From NCBI GenBank assembly GCA_937924445.1, contig CALDSX010000063.1, positions 1 to 42,034 on the forward strand: DNA of 42,034 nucleotides. Direction: 5' to 3'. Source of the stretch: an uncultured Chthoniobacterales bacterium (lineage in GTDB: Bacteria; Verrucomicrobiota; Verrucomicrobiia; Chthoniobacterales; CALDSX01). Every line of letters starts with the position of its first letter. Positions within the stretch are counted from its first letter, which is position 1. Positions 17,665 to 26,081 of the stretch are shown here, one piece after another. The position numbers were made by a program, and so were the translations under genes. The notes below the pieces were generated by a model, which saw only the letters and a program-made list of their open reading frames with translations, had not been told where the DNA came from and searched no databases.

Positions 17665-18948
17665 ATGACGTCAGTTGCCATTATCGGGACGGGGATTGCA
17701 GGGCTTGGCTGCGCTCACTTGTTGAAGGGGCGGTTCAAGGTTGTTCTTTTCGAAAAAGAAAATCGCATTGGGGGCCATTCAAACACCGTTGAAGTCGAGG
17801 AGAACGGCCAGAGGCTGCCGGTCGACACCGGCTTTATGGTTTTCAACAAAATTACATATCCGAATCTGGTTAAGCTCTTTGAGCAACTTGACGTACCAAT
17901 CAAACCGACCACGATGTCTTTCAGCGTGCAACATCTACCCTCTGGTCTTGAATGGAATGGGGCTGGTTTGAATCGGCTCTTCGCCCAGCGGCGGAATCTC
18001 CTCAGACCTAGGTTTTGGAAGCTGCTCTTAACAATCAACCGTTTTAATAAAGAGGCACCGAGACTTCTCGAAGATCCTGCTTTCGAAGACACCACGCTCC
18101 GTGAACTCGCCCAGCAAAGAGGCTACGGAGAGGATTTCTTACATCACTACCTTATCCCGATGGGTGCTGCCGTCTGGTCCACACCACCAGCCCGAATGCT
18201 CGACTTTCCTGCGATGACTCTGATGCGCTTTTGGAAAAACCACGGATTTCTCGGACTGGATACCCACTTTCAATGGTGGACCATTGAAGGGGGCTCTCGC
18301 GAATATGTTAAGCGCCTCATCGCACCGTTTCGCGATTCCATCCGCACCCGAGAGGCGGTCGTTTCTGTCAGGCGCCTTTCAGATGGTCGCGCAGAAATTG
18401 TCAGTTCATCCGGTCAGAAGGAGATCTTTGATAGGGTCATCCTCGCCTGTCACGCAGACGAAGCGCTCGCTCTACTGGACCGACCAGACGAGGAAGAAAG
18501 GAATCTGCTCTCGTTGTTCGAATACCAAAACAATACTGCCATCATTCACACTGAAGTCCGGTTCATGCCCAAGAGACGTCTTTGCTGGGCCTCATGGAAT
18601 TACCGTATTGAAGTCGGTGCGGATGGCGCTCCGCTGCCGCCCACTGTTCATTATTGGATGAACAGCCTTCAAGGCGTATCGAAAAAAATAAACTATTTTG
18701 TTTCGCTCAATGTTCAGGATCAAATTGATCCGGAAAAAATTCTTCATCGGATAGAGTACACCCACCCTCTCTTCTCAACCGAAGCGGTGCATGCCCAGAC
18801 GAAACTTCCCGCATTGAATCGGCGTTCTGCGTCTCAAGCTGTTTTCTTCTGTGGAAGTTACTTTAAATATGGCTTCCATGAAGACGCACTCTCGGCGGGT
18901 TTGGATGCCGCACGGGCCGTGACCGGTGATGAATCTCTTTCTCTTTGA
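17665..18948 (+). CDS. FAD-dependent amine-oxidase-like oxidoreductase (COG2907 type)
   Basis: The ORF track start at 17659 is TTG. The ATG at 17665 (MTSVAIIGTGIAGLG) is preferred and gives 427 residues. The N-terminal Rossmann motif GTGIAGLG and FEKENRIGGHSNT bind FAD. LPVDTGFMVFNKITYPNL and the C-terminal FFCGSYFKYGFHEDALSAGLDAA are characteristic of the COG2907 group. In many proteobacteria that group is found beside DUF1365, a cyclopropane-fatty-acid synthase-like methyltransferase and lipocalin, in lipid-oxidation cassettes. Here its partners are a lipocalin and a desaturase, and no methyltransferase is visible. A role in fatty-acyl modification is inferred. The substrate is unknown. Confidence 0.85.
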   Translation: MTSVAIIGTGIAGLGCAHLLKGRFKVVLFEKENRIGGHSNTVEVEENGQRLPVDTGFMVFNKITYPNLVKLFEQLDVPIKPTTMSFSVQHLPSGLEWNGAGLNRLFAQRRNLLRPRFWKLLLTINRFNKEAPRLLEDPAFEDTTLRELAQQRGYGEDFLHHYLIPMGAAVWSTPPARMLDFPAMTLMRFWKNHGFLGLDTHFQWWTIEGGSREYVKRLIAPFRDSIRTREAVVSVRRLSDGRAEIVSSSGQKEIFDRVILACHADEALALLDRPDEEERNLLSLFEYQNNTAIIHTEVRFMPKRRLCWASWNYRIEVGADGAPLPPTVHYWMNSLQGVSKKINYFVSLNVQDQIDPEKILHRIEYTHPLFSTEAVHAQTKLPALNRRSASQAVFFCGSYFKYGFHEDALSAGLDAARAVTGDESLSL

Positions 18949-18950
18949 TC

Positions 18951-20102
18951 ATGAAGTCCCCATCTGCCAAGCTGATTTTTGCTGCCGGTGAGCATGATGC
19001 CGATATGCGTCGTCTTACAGGTTTTGAGGCTCCCGATCCTCAACTCTTTGTCGCTGCCCGCAGCACATCTTGGCTTCTGGCCACCGATCTCGAGATAGAT
19101 CGTGCCAAACGTGAGGCCACCGTAGATCATGTGGTGGCTTGGAGCGATTTTGACAACCATCCACCGCACGCCAGCAGCTCGAGTCGCGCTCTGAAGACCT
19201 CGTCAAAAAGTCGCACGCTAGCCGAAACGATCGCGGCATTCTTGCGTTCAATCCGGGTCAGATCTGCGGTCGTACCGGAAAATTTTCCCTCACGGCTCTT
19301 CACGGAACTTAACGCGCTCGGCATTCGTCTTAGACCATCCAAAGACGCTTTGTTTGTCCCGGAACGCGAGTTTAAAACAGACAAAGAAGTATCTCTGATA
19401 AAAGAAGCTTGTCACATTGCCGAGGCGGGGATCGCCAGGGCGTTTGAAATATTACGCTCTTGTTCAATTACAAAAAATCGCCGACTCACCTGGGGTGCAT
19501 CGGTCCTGACGGCGGAATCTCTCCGCGCCGAAATGGAGATCGCCTGCCTGCGTCTTGGGGGACGCGCCAGCGGAACGATTGTCGCATGTGGTCAAGATGC
19601 GTGCGACCCGCACGAGCGTGGACACGGACCTCTGCGCGCCGGAGAGTTCCTCATTCTCGACATCTTCCCCAGAGCGACTTCAGGCTATTTTGGCGACATC
19701 ACACGCACCGTTCTAAAGGGCCGTGCCAGCGATGCCCAGCGAGCTTTGTGGCACACAGTGCTCGAGGGCCAGAAAATAGCACTCACTGCAACGCGACCAG
19801 GAGTTTATGGAGGTGACATCCACGAACGCATTGTTCGATTCTTTGCTTCGCGCGGTTTTCCGACTCAAGTTCAAAATGGACGTCGCACCGGTTTTTTTCA
19901 TGGAACAGGTCACGGTCTTGGCCTGGAATTGCATGAATACCCAAGGTTTGGTGCCACGCACATCAAACCCCGTCAGGTCTTCACCATCGAACCGGGCCTC
20001 TATTATCCAGGCTTGGGCGGAGTTCGGCATGAGGATGTCGTCTTTGTCGGAGACAAGCGCTCACGTCTTCTCACAAAACTAGAAAAGCCGTTTGAGCTCT
20101 GA
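18951..20102 (+). CDS. M24-family metallopeptidase (Xaa-Pro aminopeptidase-like)
   Basis: The ORF track start at 18945 is a TTG overlapping the previous stop. The ATG at 18951 (MKSPSAKLIF) is more likely and gives 383 residues. The N-terminal creatinase-like domain covers about 1-150. The catalytic pita-bread domain has all the expected metal ligands: LILDIFPR and GYFGDITRT (Asp, Asp), FHGTGHGLGLELHEYPR (His), TIEPGLY (Glu) and GGVRHEDVV (Glu). Such enzymes remove N-terminal residues before proline in the cytoplasm. It is tightly packed behind the flavoprotein, but no functional link is obvious. Confidence 0.9.
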   Translation: MKSPSAKLIFAAGEHDADMRRLTGFEAPDPQLFVAARSTSWLLATDLEIDRAKREATVDHVVAWSDFDNHPPHASSSSRALKTSSKSRTLAETIAAFLRSIRVRSAVVPENFPSRLFTELNALGIRLRPSKDALFVPEREFKTDKEVSLIKEACHIAEAGIARAFEILRSCSITKNRRLTWGASVLTAESLRAEMEIACLRLGGRASGTIVACGQDACDPHERGHGPLRAGEFLILDIFPRATSGYFGDITRTVLKGRASDAQRALWHTVLEGQKIALTATRPGVYGGDIHERIVRFFASRGFPTQVQNGRRTGFFHGTGHGLGLELHEYPRFGATHIKPRQVFTIEPGLYYPGLGGVRHEDVVFVGDKRSRLLTKLEKPFEL

Positions 20103-21387
20103 CTTCTGATCATAAGGATTTCTCAGATCAAAAAAACTATATTTTTAATCCTCAAAAGACTCTTTTCCGATTCTCGTTTTCCATCCCTTGTCGGCATCGT
20201 GCTCAGCAACTCGGGCAACCACAGCGTGGTTGTAGAGGTCTATTGCAACAGAATGCTATCTTCTATCGCCCAAAAGCTCTTGAGGATATACAATTCACCC
20301 GCGGTAGGGATGTTAACCAGAGCAGCTCAACCGCAAACTCCCGGCTAAAAGTGATTTCAAAAAGGTCTCTTCACATCTCAGGTGAATTCTCCATCTTCAG
20401 TCATTTAATTGGTCAATCCACGGAGTAAGAGCCTCTTGCACCCCACTCACCTCTTCTTGGCTGCGGAGATACGCTTGTGCCTCATGCCTAGAGACCGTGG
20501 AGAGAGCGGGAACAGAGTTAAGTATCAAATAAGTTCTCCATCAAAATAAACGTCTCATTTTCGCCTGAATCGAAAAAGAGACCTGATTAAAACTCTTACA
20601 TTATATACACGTTCAATAAGATTAGAAATTGAACCCGTGCACAGAAGAGTTTCTGACTAACAGAACGTAACGAAAGTCCACTCCGTCCAGTTACCATCAA
20701 AACACAAATGTCGGAAAGGTGGGTCGAGGGCTCAAGGGCAAAGGTTTCGAAGTGCGGAAGGATCGCCATCGTGTCCCGTGGATTTTCGCCGTGGTAAATG
20801 TAGAAATGTCTACCAGTATTTAACCGCACAAAGGAATCCCTCAGGATGTCACCTAATTTAGGTAGGATTTTACAGTTTAAGTTGAATAAACGTCATACTA
20901 CCAGTATTTTATTTTATTTAGATTTAATGCTTCACCCGGTCTAATACTTTGCACCCCGGGTCCGATATTAGCAAACTAATCATTACTCGAACGCAAGTTA
21001 CTATGTTGCGTGCGACCTTTTCGACGTCCAGGCCTTCGCTCACGTCGCTCGTCAGAAAGAGTTTCAACAGCGGCATATTGCCCGGCCTCACGAAGCCCAA
21101 CACAGGAACACTGTTGATTACTGCCAATAATGCAGCGTAACACCATGTTAAAACCGCCAAATATCGCATGCACCCTTGCCGAAGCAGACGCAGTGCTTGA
21201 ACGGGAAAGGTGTTACCAGGCCAAGGGCAAACCTTTGGCTAGACGCTCACAATCCAAACGCGAATGGATCAGCGACATTCTCAACTGCTCATCTGTTAGA
21301 TGATGATCCACCCCAGTCACCAATGCTCCCTGAACTTGATGAATGTGTTGTTGAACCCCTCTCCCCTGCAACAAAAAGGATAATTAG
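20103..21387. other. 1.3-kb gene-poor region, probable decayed DNA
   Basis: No solid gene is seen. The sequence is AT-richer on the left and holds only short ORFs. A minus-strand fragment at 20596-20829 (MRLNTGRHFYIYHGENP...) reads like part of a real protein but is truncated at both ends. Weak TGATC/GATCA dyads just after the M24 gene (about 20105-20135) could form its terminator. Together with the GH95-like remnant that follows, this suggests eroded accessory genes. Confidence 0.5.
20924..21169 (-). CDS. Possible small exported hypothetical protein
   Basis: The ORF has 81 residues, with a hydrophobic N-terminus (MRYLAVLTWCYAALLAVINSVPVLG) and then a mixed-charge tail. AAGGGTG lies just upstream of the ATG as a possible SD. 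I do not recognise the family. It lies in a region that otherwise looks degraded, so it may be a chance ORF or the start of a broken gene. Confidence 0.25.
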   Translation of the reverse strand: MRYLAVLTWCYAALLAVINSVPVLGFVRPGNMPLLKLFLTSDVSEGLDVEKVARNIVTCVRVMISLLISDPGCKVLDRVKH

Positions 21388-21699
21388 TTCGAAGACCAAT
21401 ACGGCACGCACCTCGGCGTGAAGTTCACTGCCGAAATTCGCGTGGTCGCCCCCGGTGCGACCCTTACCGCTACCCAAGACGGTTTGCGCGTCTGTAACGC
21501 GACGGAACTGCTGTTGTTGGCGACCGCCGCCACCGATTACAACCTCGCTGACTCCCTCACGCCCCTCACCTACGAGCGGGCATTAGCCTGCCACGAGACT
21601 CTCGCACATACGTCAGAATTTGCCGACTTGCTTGCCGAACATGAAGTTGCGCATCCTCGTCTTGCCATGGCATCGGATAATGCTTGCTCTGGTGGTTGA
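21388..21699 (+). pseudogene. Remnant of a GH95-type alpha-L-fucosidase
   Basis: The frame opens after a TAG at 21385. It reads THLGVKFTAEIRVV, then GLRVCNATELLLLATAATDY, then FADLLAEHEVAHPRL. This follows the order of a conserved stretch in the N-terminal half of GH95 fucosidases: a beta-strand-rich LRV region, the LLLAAATSY segment, and the L..H..D(H/Y)..L helix. Only about 90 of the 700-800 residues of a full enzyme are present, with no proper start or catalytic domain. The match is from memory of the family, so a profile search is needed. It ends at about the point where the pilC-like gene begins. Confidence 0.5.
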
Positions 21700-21733
21700 A
21701 AAAGGTCGTCGCCTGCATAAAAATGAGAATATT

Positions 21734-22954
21734 ATGATTACCTTCGCCTATCAAGCACGTGACGCCTCTGGAAAGATAGTGTCTGGTGTGCAGGAAGCGA
21801 TTAATCAGGAGAATGCAGTGAGCAGCCTGATGAGTCGTGGACTGATGGTTCTCTCAATCACACAAAAGGGAGTATCGAAGGGCACAAAATCTATTCGTTC
21901 TGTAAAGGAGACGGACCTGGTGCTGTTCACCCGTCAGCTTGCGACTATGGTGGGAGCAGGATTACCGTTGACGACGGCTTTGACTGCGCTATTTGAGCAG
22001 GCTGACCCGAAGAAGCAGAAAGAGTTGCGATCGGTCATTAGTGACGTTGTATCTCGGGTGCAGGGTGGAGACAGTTTCAGTGAAACATTGGCTAAACACC
22101 CTCGAGTATTTGGACGATTATATGTTTCGATGGTAAAAGCCGGAGAGACTGGGGGTTTGTTGGAGGAGATTCTGGATCGTTTGGCTGGATTTTTGGAAGC
22201 GGCAGCGCGATTAAAGAAGAAGGTCAAATCAGCGATGACCTATCCGGTGATTGTTGTATGTATTTGCGTCGCAATCGCATTATTTCTTATCATGAAGGTC
22301 GTTCCGACTTTCAAGGATATCTATTCGGATCTCGGTTCTGATCTTCCTGCTCCCACGCAAGCGCTCATCAGTGTCAGTGAATTTTTTATTAATTATTGGT
22401 ATTTGATTTTCCTGGCAACACCTGCTGCCTTTTATGGATTTTTGCGATTTACAAAGACAGAAAGCGGTCGGAAGTGGTGGGATCGCTCGAAGCTGAAGTT
22501 GCCTATTTTTGGTCCACTGATGTTGAAGATTGCCATGTCGCGCTTTGCCCGGACATTCTCGCAACTTATACGGAGTGGTGTTCCGATTCTTGAGGTTCTT
22601 TCGATCGTTGGAGAGACGTCGGGTAATTATGTTATTGAGAGTAGCATTACTTCGGTCTCGAAGTCCGTTGAGAAGGGTGATCCCTTGGCCGTTGCGCTCT
22701 CGCAGCAACCGATTTTTCCCCCGATGCTCATCCGCATGGTGGCTGCGGGTGAGCAGACTGGTAAAATTGATGCCATGCTTGAGAAAATTGCGGATTTTTG
22801 GGATGAAGAGATCGAAGCAATGTTGGATGCTTTGACATCATTGATCGAGCCGGCGCTTATAGTTTTCGTCGGTGTGATGGTGGGGACGATGGTTATTTGC
22901 CTATTCCTGCCGATTTTCAAACTGAGCGACGTTGTGTCCAATCCCGGCAAGTAA
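21734..22954 (+). CDS. Type II secretion / type IV pilus inner-membrane platform protein (GspF/PilC)
   Basis: The ORF track begins at 21620; the ATG at 21734 (MITFAYQARDASGKIVSG) is the standard PilC-like start and gives 406 residues. Two T2SSF domains are visible. The first (about 65-190) carries LFTRQLATMVGAGLPL and MVKAGETGG. The second (about 265-395) carries FARTFSQLIRSGVPILEVL and MVAAGEQTG. Three membrane segments are predicted, including VIVVCICVAIALFLIMKVVP and the C-terminal ALIVFVGVMVGTMVICLFLP. The protein anchors the pilus or secretion assembly motor. No PilB, PilT or pilin gene is nearby, so it is an orphan here. Confidence 0.92.
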   Translation: MITFAYQARDASGKIVSGVQEAINQENAVSSLMSRGLMVLSITQKGVSKGTKSIRSVKETDLVLFTRQLATMVGAGLPLTTALTALFEQADPKKQKELRSVISDVVSRVQGGDSFSETLAKHPRVFGRLYVSMVKAGETGGLLEEILDRLAGFLEAAARLKKKVKSAMTYPVIVVCICVAIALFLIMKVVPTFKDIYSDLGSDLPAPTQALISVSEFFINYWYLIFLATPAAFYGFLRFTKTESGRKWWDRSKLKLPIFGPLMLKIAMSRFARTFSQLIRSGVPILEVLSIVGETSGNYVIESSITSVSKSVEKGDPLAVALSQQPIFPPMLIRMVAAGEQTGKIDAMLEKIADFWDEEIEAMLDALTSLIEPALIVFVGVMVGTMVICLFLPIFKLSDVVSNPGK

Positions 22955-23048
22955 CCCCTTTAAACTAGGTAATCTTGCCGCAATGCTGGTGCTGCATCTT
23001 TATCTTGAATTGATTTCATAGAATTCATCAAAATACCATTAGAGCGGT

Positions 23049-23064
23049 TGTTCCACGTGGAACA
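23049..23064. other. parS: parS-like ParB-binding palindrome, site 1
   Basis: TGTTCCACGTGGAACA is a perfect 16-bp palindrome matching the widely conserved chromosomal parS consensus TGTTNCACGTGNAACA. It ends 6 bases before the mnmG ATG, where a Shine-Dalgarno sequence would normally lie. ParB binding here would mark an origin-proximal centromere. No parA or parB is in the window. Confidence 0.8.
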
Positions 23065-23070
23065 TTTTAG

Positions 23071-24999
23071 ATGAACACTTTTTGTTATCCGGTTCATTAT
23101 GATGTGATCGTCATCGGATCGGGGCACTCGGGCGTTGAAGCAGCAACTGCCGCTGCCCGGCTTGGTGCTTCCGTTTTACTCCTCACCCAAAATCTCGACA
23201 CTGTAGCACAGATGTCGTGTAATCCCGCCATTGGTGGTTTGGCAAAAGGGAATATTGTTCGGGAGATTGATGCGTTGGGTGGAATAATGGCTGAAAACAC
23301 GGACGCAACTGGTATTCAATTCCGAATGCTTAATGCCCGGAAAGGGCCAAGTGTGCGTGCCCCACGGGCTCAATGCGACAAGAAGGCTTACCAGTTTCGA
23401 ATAAAAGCCATCCTTGAGACCTATCAAAATCTTTCTCTTCAACAGGGGAACATCACTTCTCTCGTTGTCGATCGAGACAGAGTCGTCGGAGTTCAAACAT
23501 CGCTAGGGATCCGCTATTGCAGCCAAGCTGTTGTGATTACAACAGGAACATTTATGCGTGGTTTATTACATGTTGGCCTGCGAAATGAACTTGGTGGACG
23601 CATGGGCGATGGCATTTCTACGCTAAGTGACCATTTACGTGAAATAGGCCTAGAAGTGCGACGTTTTAAAACCGGAACTCCTTGTCGTCTGAATGGCAAA
23701 AGTATAAATTTTTCAAAGTGTGAGCAGCAACCAGGCGATACGCCTCCACCGCGCTTTAGCTTTAGAAAGGAATTTCTCAAAGAGCATAGCGAGGGAGTTT
23801 TCACCTTGAACTATCTCGTGGAAGGAATGTTCCACGTGGAACAAGTTCCTTGCTGGCTAACGCACACCAACGAATGTACTCACGAAGTCATTAGGGCAAA
23901 TCTTGATAGATCACCACTCTTTGCCGGTATCATTGAGGGTGTTGGCCCACGCTACTGCCCCTCCATCGAAGATAAAGTGGTCAAATTTCCTGACAAAAAG
24001 AGCCATCAAATTTTCCTCGAACCGGAGGGGCGTCACACATCCGAATTTTATGTTAATGGAATTTCTACTTCCCTGCCCTTCGAAGTCCAATTGGCATTCC
24101 TTCACACCATCCCTGGTTTGGAAAATGCCCACATCTTAAGACCTGGCTATGCTGTAGAATACGACTACTGTCCGCCAACTCAGCTCTTTCCCTCGCTAGA
24201 AACTAAGAAAATTGAGTGTCTTTATCTGGCAGGACAAATAAACGGAACATCAGGCTATGAAGAAGCGGCGGCCCAAGGTCTAATCGCAGGAGCCAATGCG
24301 GCCTTAAAAATTGCCGGTCGTCCTCCTCTTATTCTACGACGCGACCAAGCCTATATCGGGGTGCTCATCGACGATCTCGTCACAAAAGGTGTCACAGAAC
24401 CCTACCGAATGTTCACGAGTCGAGCAGAACATCGTCTCCTCCTACGACAGGATAACACAGATCTCCGCCTTGGCCCACTTGCCAAGTCAATTGGGCTTCT
24501 CGACCCCAAACAAATACAGTGGCTTTATGAAAAACAATCCCTTTATCTCGATGCCACCAAATTTATCGGTTCATGCCGCATAGATGGCCTCCACCTTAAC
24601 ACCTGGTTTTTGCGACCGGAGAATTCATGGAAAACCCTTCCTGAAGATCTACGCCGACGTTACCCTGAAGAAGTCTGGACCCTCGTCGAAACAGACCTCA
24701 AATATGCAGGTTACGTTGCACGCCAGGAGGAAACGTTACAAAACGCTGTTCGCCTCGAACGACAGCTCATCCCCAACTCGCTTGATTACCGAAAGCTCAA
24801 AGGCTTACGACTCGAAACCATTCAACGTCTCGAATGTATTCGGCCCAAAAATCTAGGCCAAGCCTCACGTATCAGCGGCATAACACCCTCCGATATCGCA
24901 CTCCTAAGCGTTATTCTGAAAAAGGAGAAAATGCTTTCCCAAGAAAATACCAAGGAGCAGACCAGCAGCTCGGAAATTCAAAACCTTGAAGAGATTTAA
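23071..24999 (+). CDS. mnmG: tRNA uridine-5-carboxymethylaminomethyl modification enzyme MnmG (GidA)
   Basis: The protein has 642 residues, within the family range. The FAD-binding motif [18 protein letters not shown] is at the N-terminus. Diagnostic blocks include [81 protein letters not shown] and [16 protein letters not shown]. With MnmE it installs the cmnm5 group at the wobble U34 of certain tRNAs. Between [11 protein letters not shown] and [10 protein letters not shown] it has about 17 more residues than the E. coli protein as I recall it. The second parS-like site lies in that stretch. Neither mnmE nor rsmG is adjacent. The stop overlaps the convergent GNAT gene by 4 bases. Confidence 0.96.
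   Translation: MNTFCYPVHYDVIVIGSGHSGVEAATAAARLGASVLLLTQNLDTVAQMSCNPAIGGLAKGNIVREIDALGGIMAENTDATGIQFRMLNARKGPSVRAPRAQCDKKAYQFRIKAILETYQNLSLQQGNITSLVVDRDRVVGVQTSLGIRYCSQAVVITTGTFMRGLLHVGLRNELGGRMGDGISTLSDHLREIGLEVRRFKTGTPCRLNGKSINFSKCEQQPGDTPPPRFSFRKEFLKEHSEGVFTLNYLVEGMFHVEQVPCWLTHTNECTHEVIRANLDRSPLFAGIIEGVGPRYCPSIEDKVVKFPDKKSHQIFLEPEGRHTSEFYVNGISTSLPFEVQLAFLHTIPGLENAHILRPGYAVEYDYCPPTQLFPSLETKKIECLYLAGQINGTSGYEEAAAQGLIAGANAALKIAGRPPLILRRDQAYIGVLIDDLVTKGVTEPYRMFTSRAEHRLLLRQDNTDLRLGPLAKSIGLLDPKQIQWLYEKQSLYLDATKFIGSCRIDGLHLNTWFLRPENSWKTLPEDLRRRYPEEVWTLVETDLKYAGYVARQEETLQNAVRLERQLIPNSLDYRKLKGLRLETIQRLECIRPKNLGQASRISGITPSDIALLSVILKKEKMLSQENTKEQTSSSEIQNLEEI
23828..23843. other. parS: parS-like palindrome, site 2, inside mnmG
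   Basis: This site is identical in all 16 bases to site 1 (TGTTCCACGTGGAACA), 779 bases downstream. It lies within the codons for GMFHVEQ (about residues 252-258) of MnmG. Two exact copies of a 16-bp palindrome so close together are very unlikely by chance. Confidence 0.8.
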
Positions 25000-25682
25000 T
25001 TCCGTCGTCGGTAAAGTGTTTCGTTCTCACTGAAATCCTTAACAACGGTGCTCAAATAAACAGGTTCTGGATAATAACGTTGGTATTTGGTAATTTCAGA
25101 TCGGTTAATAAGTTTAAAACCGAATCGTTCAAACATTCGTTCGCCGCGTCGGTGCGCTGTCGTCACCATTTGCCCATAGACCCCCTTTTCACCAAGTTGA
25201 CGAAGATGCGCAAGAAACTGGTCAATTAGTTCTCTTGTGCTTCGCACGCCTCGCGCTTCTGGAAGTAAATTGATGTGGAAATGGGGGAGGCTTTTGGGAA
25301 CCGGCGGCGTCTCATGCCATCCTTTACAAATCATCCATAGAATAAATCTCCGGCTTTCTTGCCGGTAAGAGCTAAATCTTCTGATAACTTTAGAAATTAA
25401 GCCTGGCATTTTTCGGAGGTAGTAGCCTTTCCGCTTTTTATGAAATCTCGAGCCAATCAGATAGCCTAAAAGAACACCCTTTTTGCCCACCACAAACGCC
25501 GACTCTGGTTCTTCGTCCAGATAATAATTGACGAGAAAATCAGCGAAAACCTCACGATCTTCAAAAACGGGATCTATGGGGTCTCCTAAAAATCCAGTAT
25601 CACAGCACAACGCACGAATTCTTTCGCGATCCGCTGGCTGAAATTTACGGATAAAAAAATTATCTGCGTCATTACTGTTCAT
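24996..25682 (-). CDS. GNAT-family N-acetyltransferase
   Basis: The protein has 228 residues. It begins [23 protein letters not shown], the usual beta1-alpha1 start of GNAT proteins. [20 protein letters not shown] corresponds to beta3-beta4. [31 protein letters not shown] corresponds to the acetyl-CoA-binding beta4-alpha3 region. [16 protein letters not shown] is the C-terminal 'GF' motif. A central insertion of about 40 residues ([18 protein letters not shown]...) separates the halves. The substrate is unknown. It converges on mnmG with a 4-base overlap and is divergent from hom. Confidence 0.78.
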   Translation of the reverse strand: MNSNDADNFFIRKFQPADRERIRALCCDTGFLGDPIDPVFEDREVFADFLVNYYLDEEPESAFVVGKKGVLLGYLIGSRFHKKRKGYYLRKMPGLISKVIRRFSSYRQESRRFILWMICKGWHETPPVPKSLPHFHINLLPEARGVRSTRELIDQFLAHLRQLGEKGVYGQMVTTAHRRGERMFERFGFKLINRSEITKYQRYYPEPVYLSTVVKDFSENETLYRRRN

Positions 25683-26081
25683 TTGAACACATAATTTTCC
25701 AACTCTCCTCCTCGCTGCTATCTAGTTATACCCACCCCGATTAATTTTTCCTCTCTGAAGCTAAAAAACTCTTCATCTTATACCATGTCAAAAATTTGAA
25801 TAAGTCTGTTCCTCGCTCGAATTAAGCCTGTTCCACGCCAGCGGCAAGTGTTGGTAAATTTGATAAAAAACATCTTAAAAAGGGCATTAGCCCGAGGTTT
25901 ACAGATATTATTTAACAAACTTCATGATTACTCTCGACATATTGAGAAAGATGTTCACACGGCCTTGGGCTGGACATCCCGCTCAGACGTGTCATCATCT
26001 CTAATAATTTTTCCTTAAAATGTTTAAGTGGATCAAATTTGACCAGAGTCGGCAACCCAACGTGGCCGCGGTGAACCCATC
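25683..26081. other. 399-base divergent intergenic region between the GNAT gene and hom
   Basis: The region is AT-rich and holds no convincing gene. A short GGGC-ATTA-GCCC hairpin lies near 25880. A 26-codon ORF at 25924 (MITLDILRKMF...) is not rich in threonine or isoleucine, so I do not call a thr-type attenuator leader. It probably holds the promoters of hom-thrC and of the GNAT gene. I saw no exact DnaA box in it. Confidence 0.35.

Noticed and set aside
20243-20428. 61-residue ORF in the gene-poor stretch
   Set aside because: It is short, of unremarkable composition, has no RBS and looks like chance.
22074-22086. GTTTCAGTGAAAC, resembling the other common parS form
   Set aside because: It lacks the central base of GTTTCACGTGAAAC and has 13 bases, so the half-sites are out of register for ParB. 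It lies in ordinary pilC coding sequence.
25725-25735. TTATACCCA as a DnaA box
   Set aside because: It has one mismatch to TTATNCACA, stands alone, and has no cluster of boxes or dnaA gene near it, so I do not call an origin.
25924-26004. Short ORF upstream of hom as a threonine attenuator leader peptide
   Set aside because: It is not rich in Thr or Ile codons and no terminator/antiterminator pair is visible before hom.
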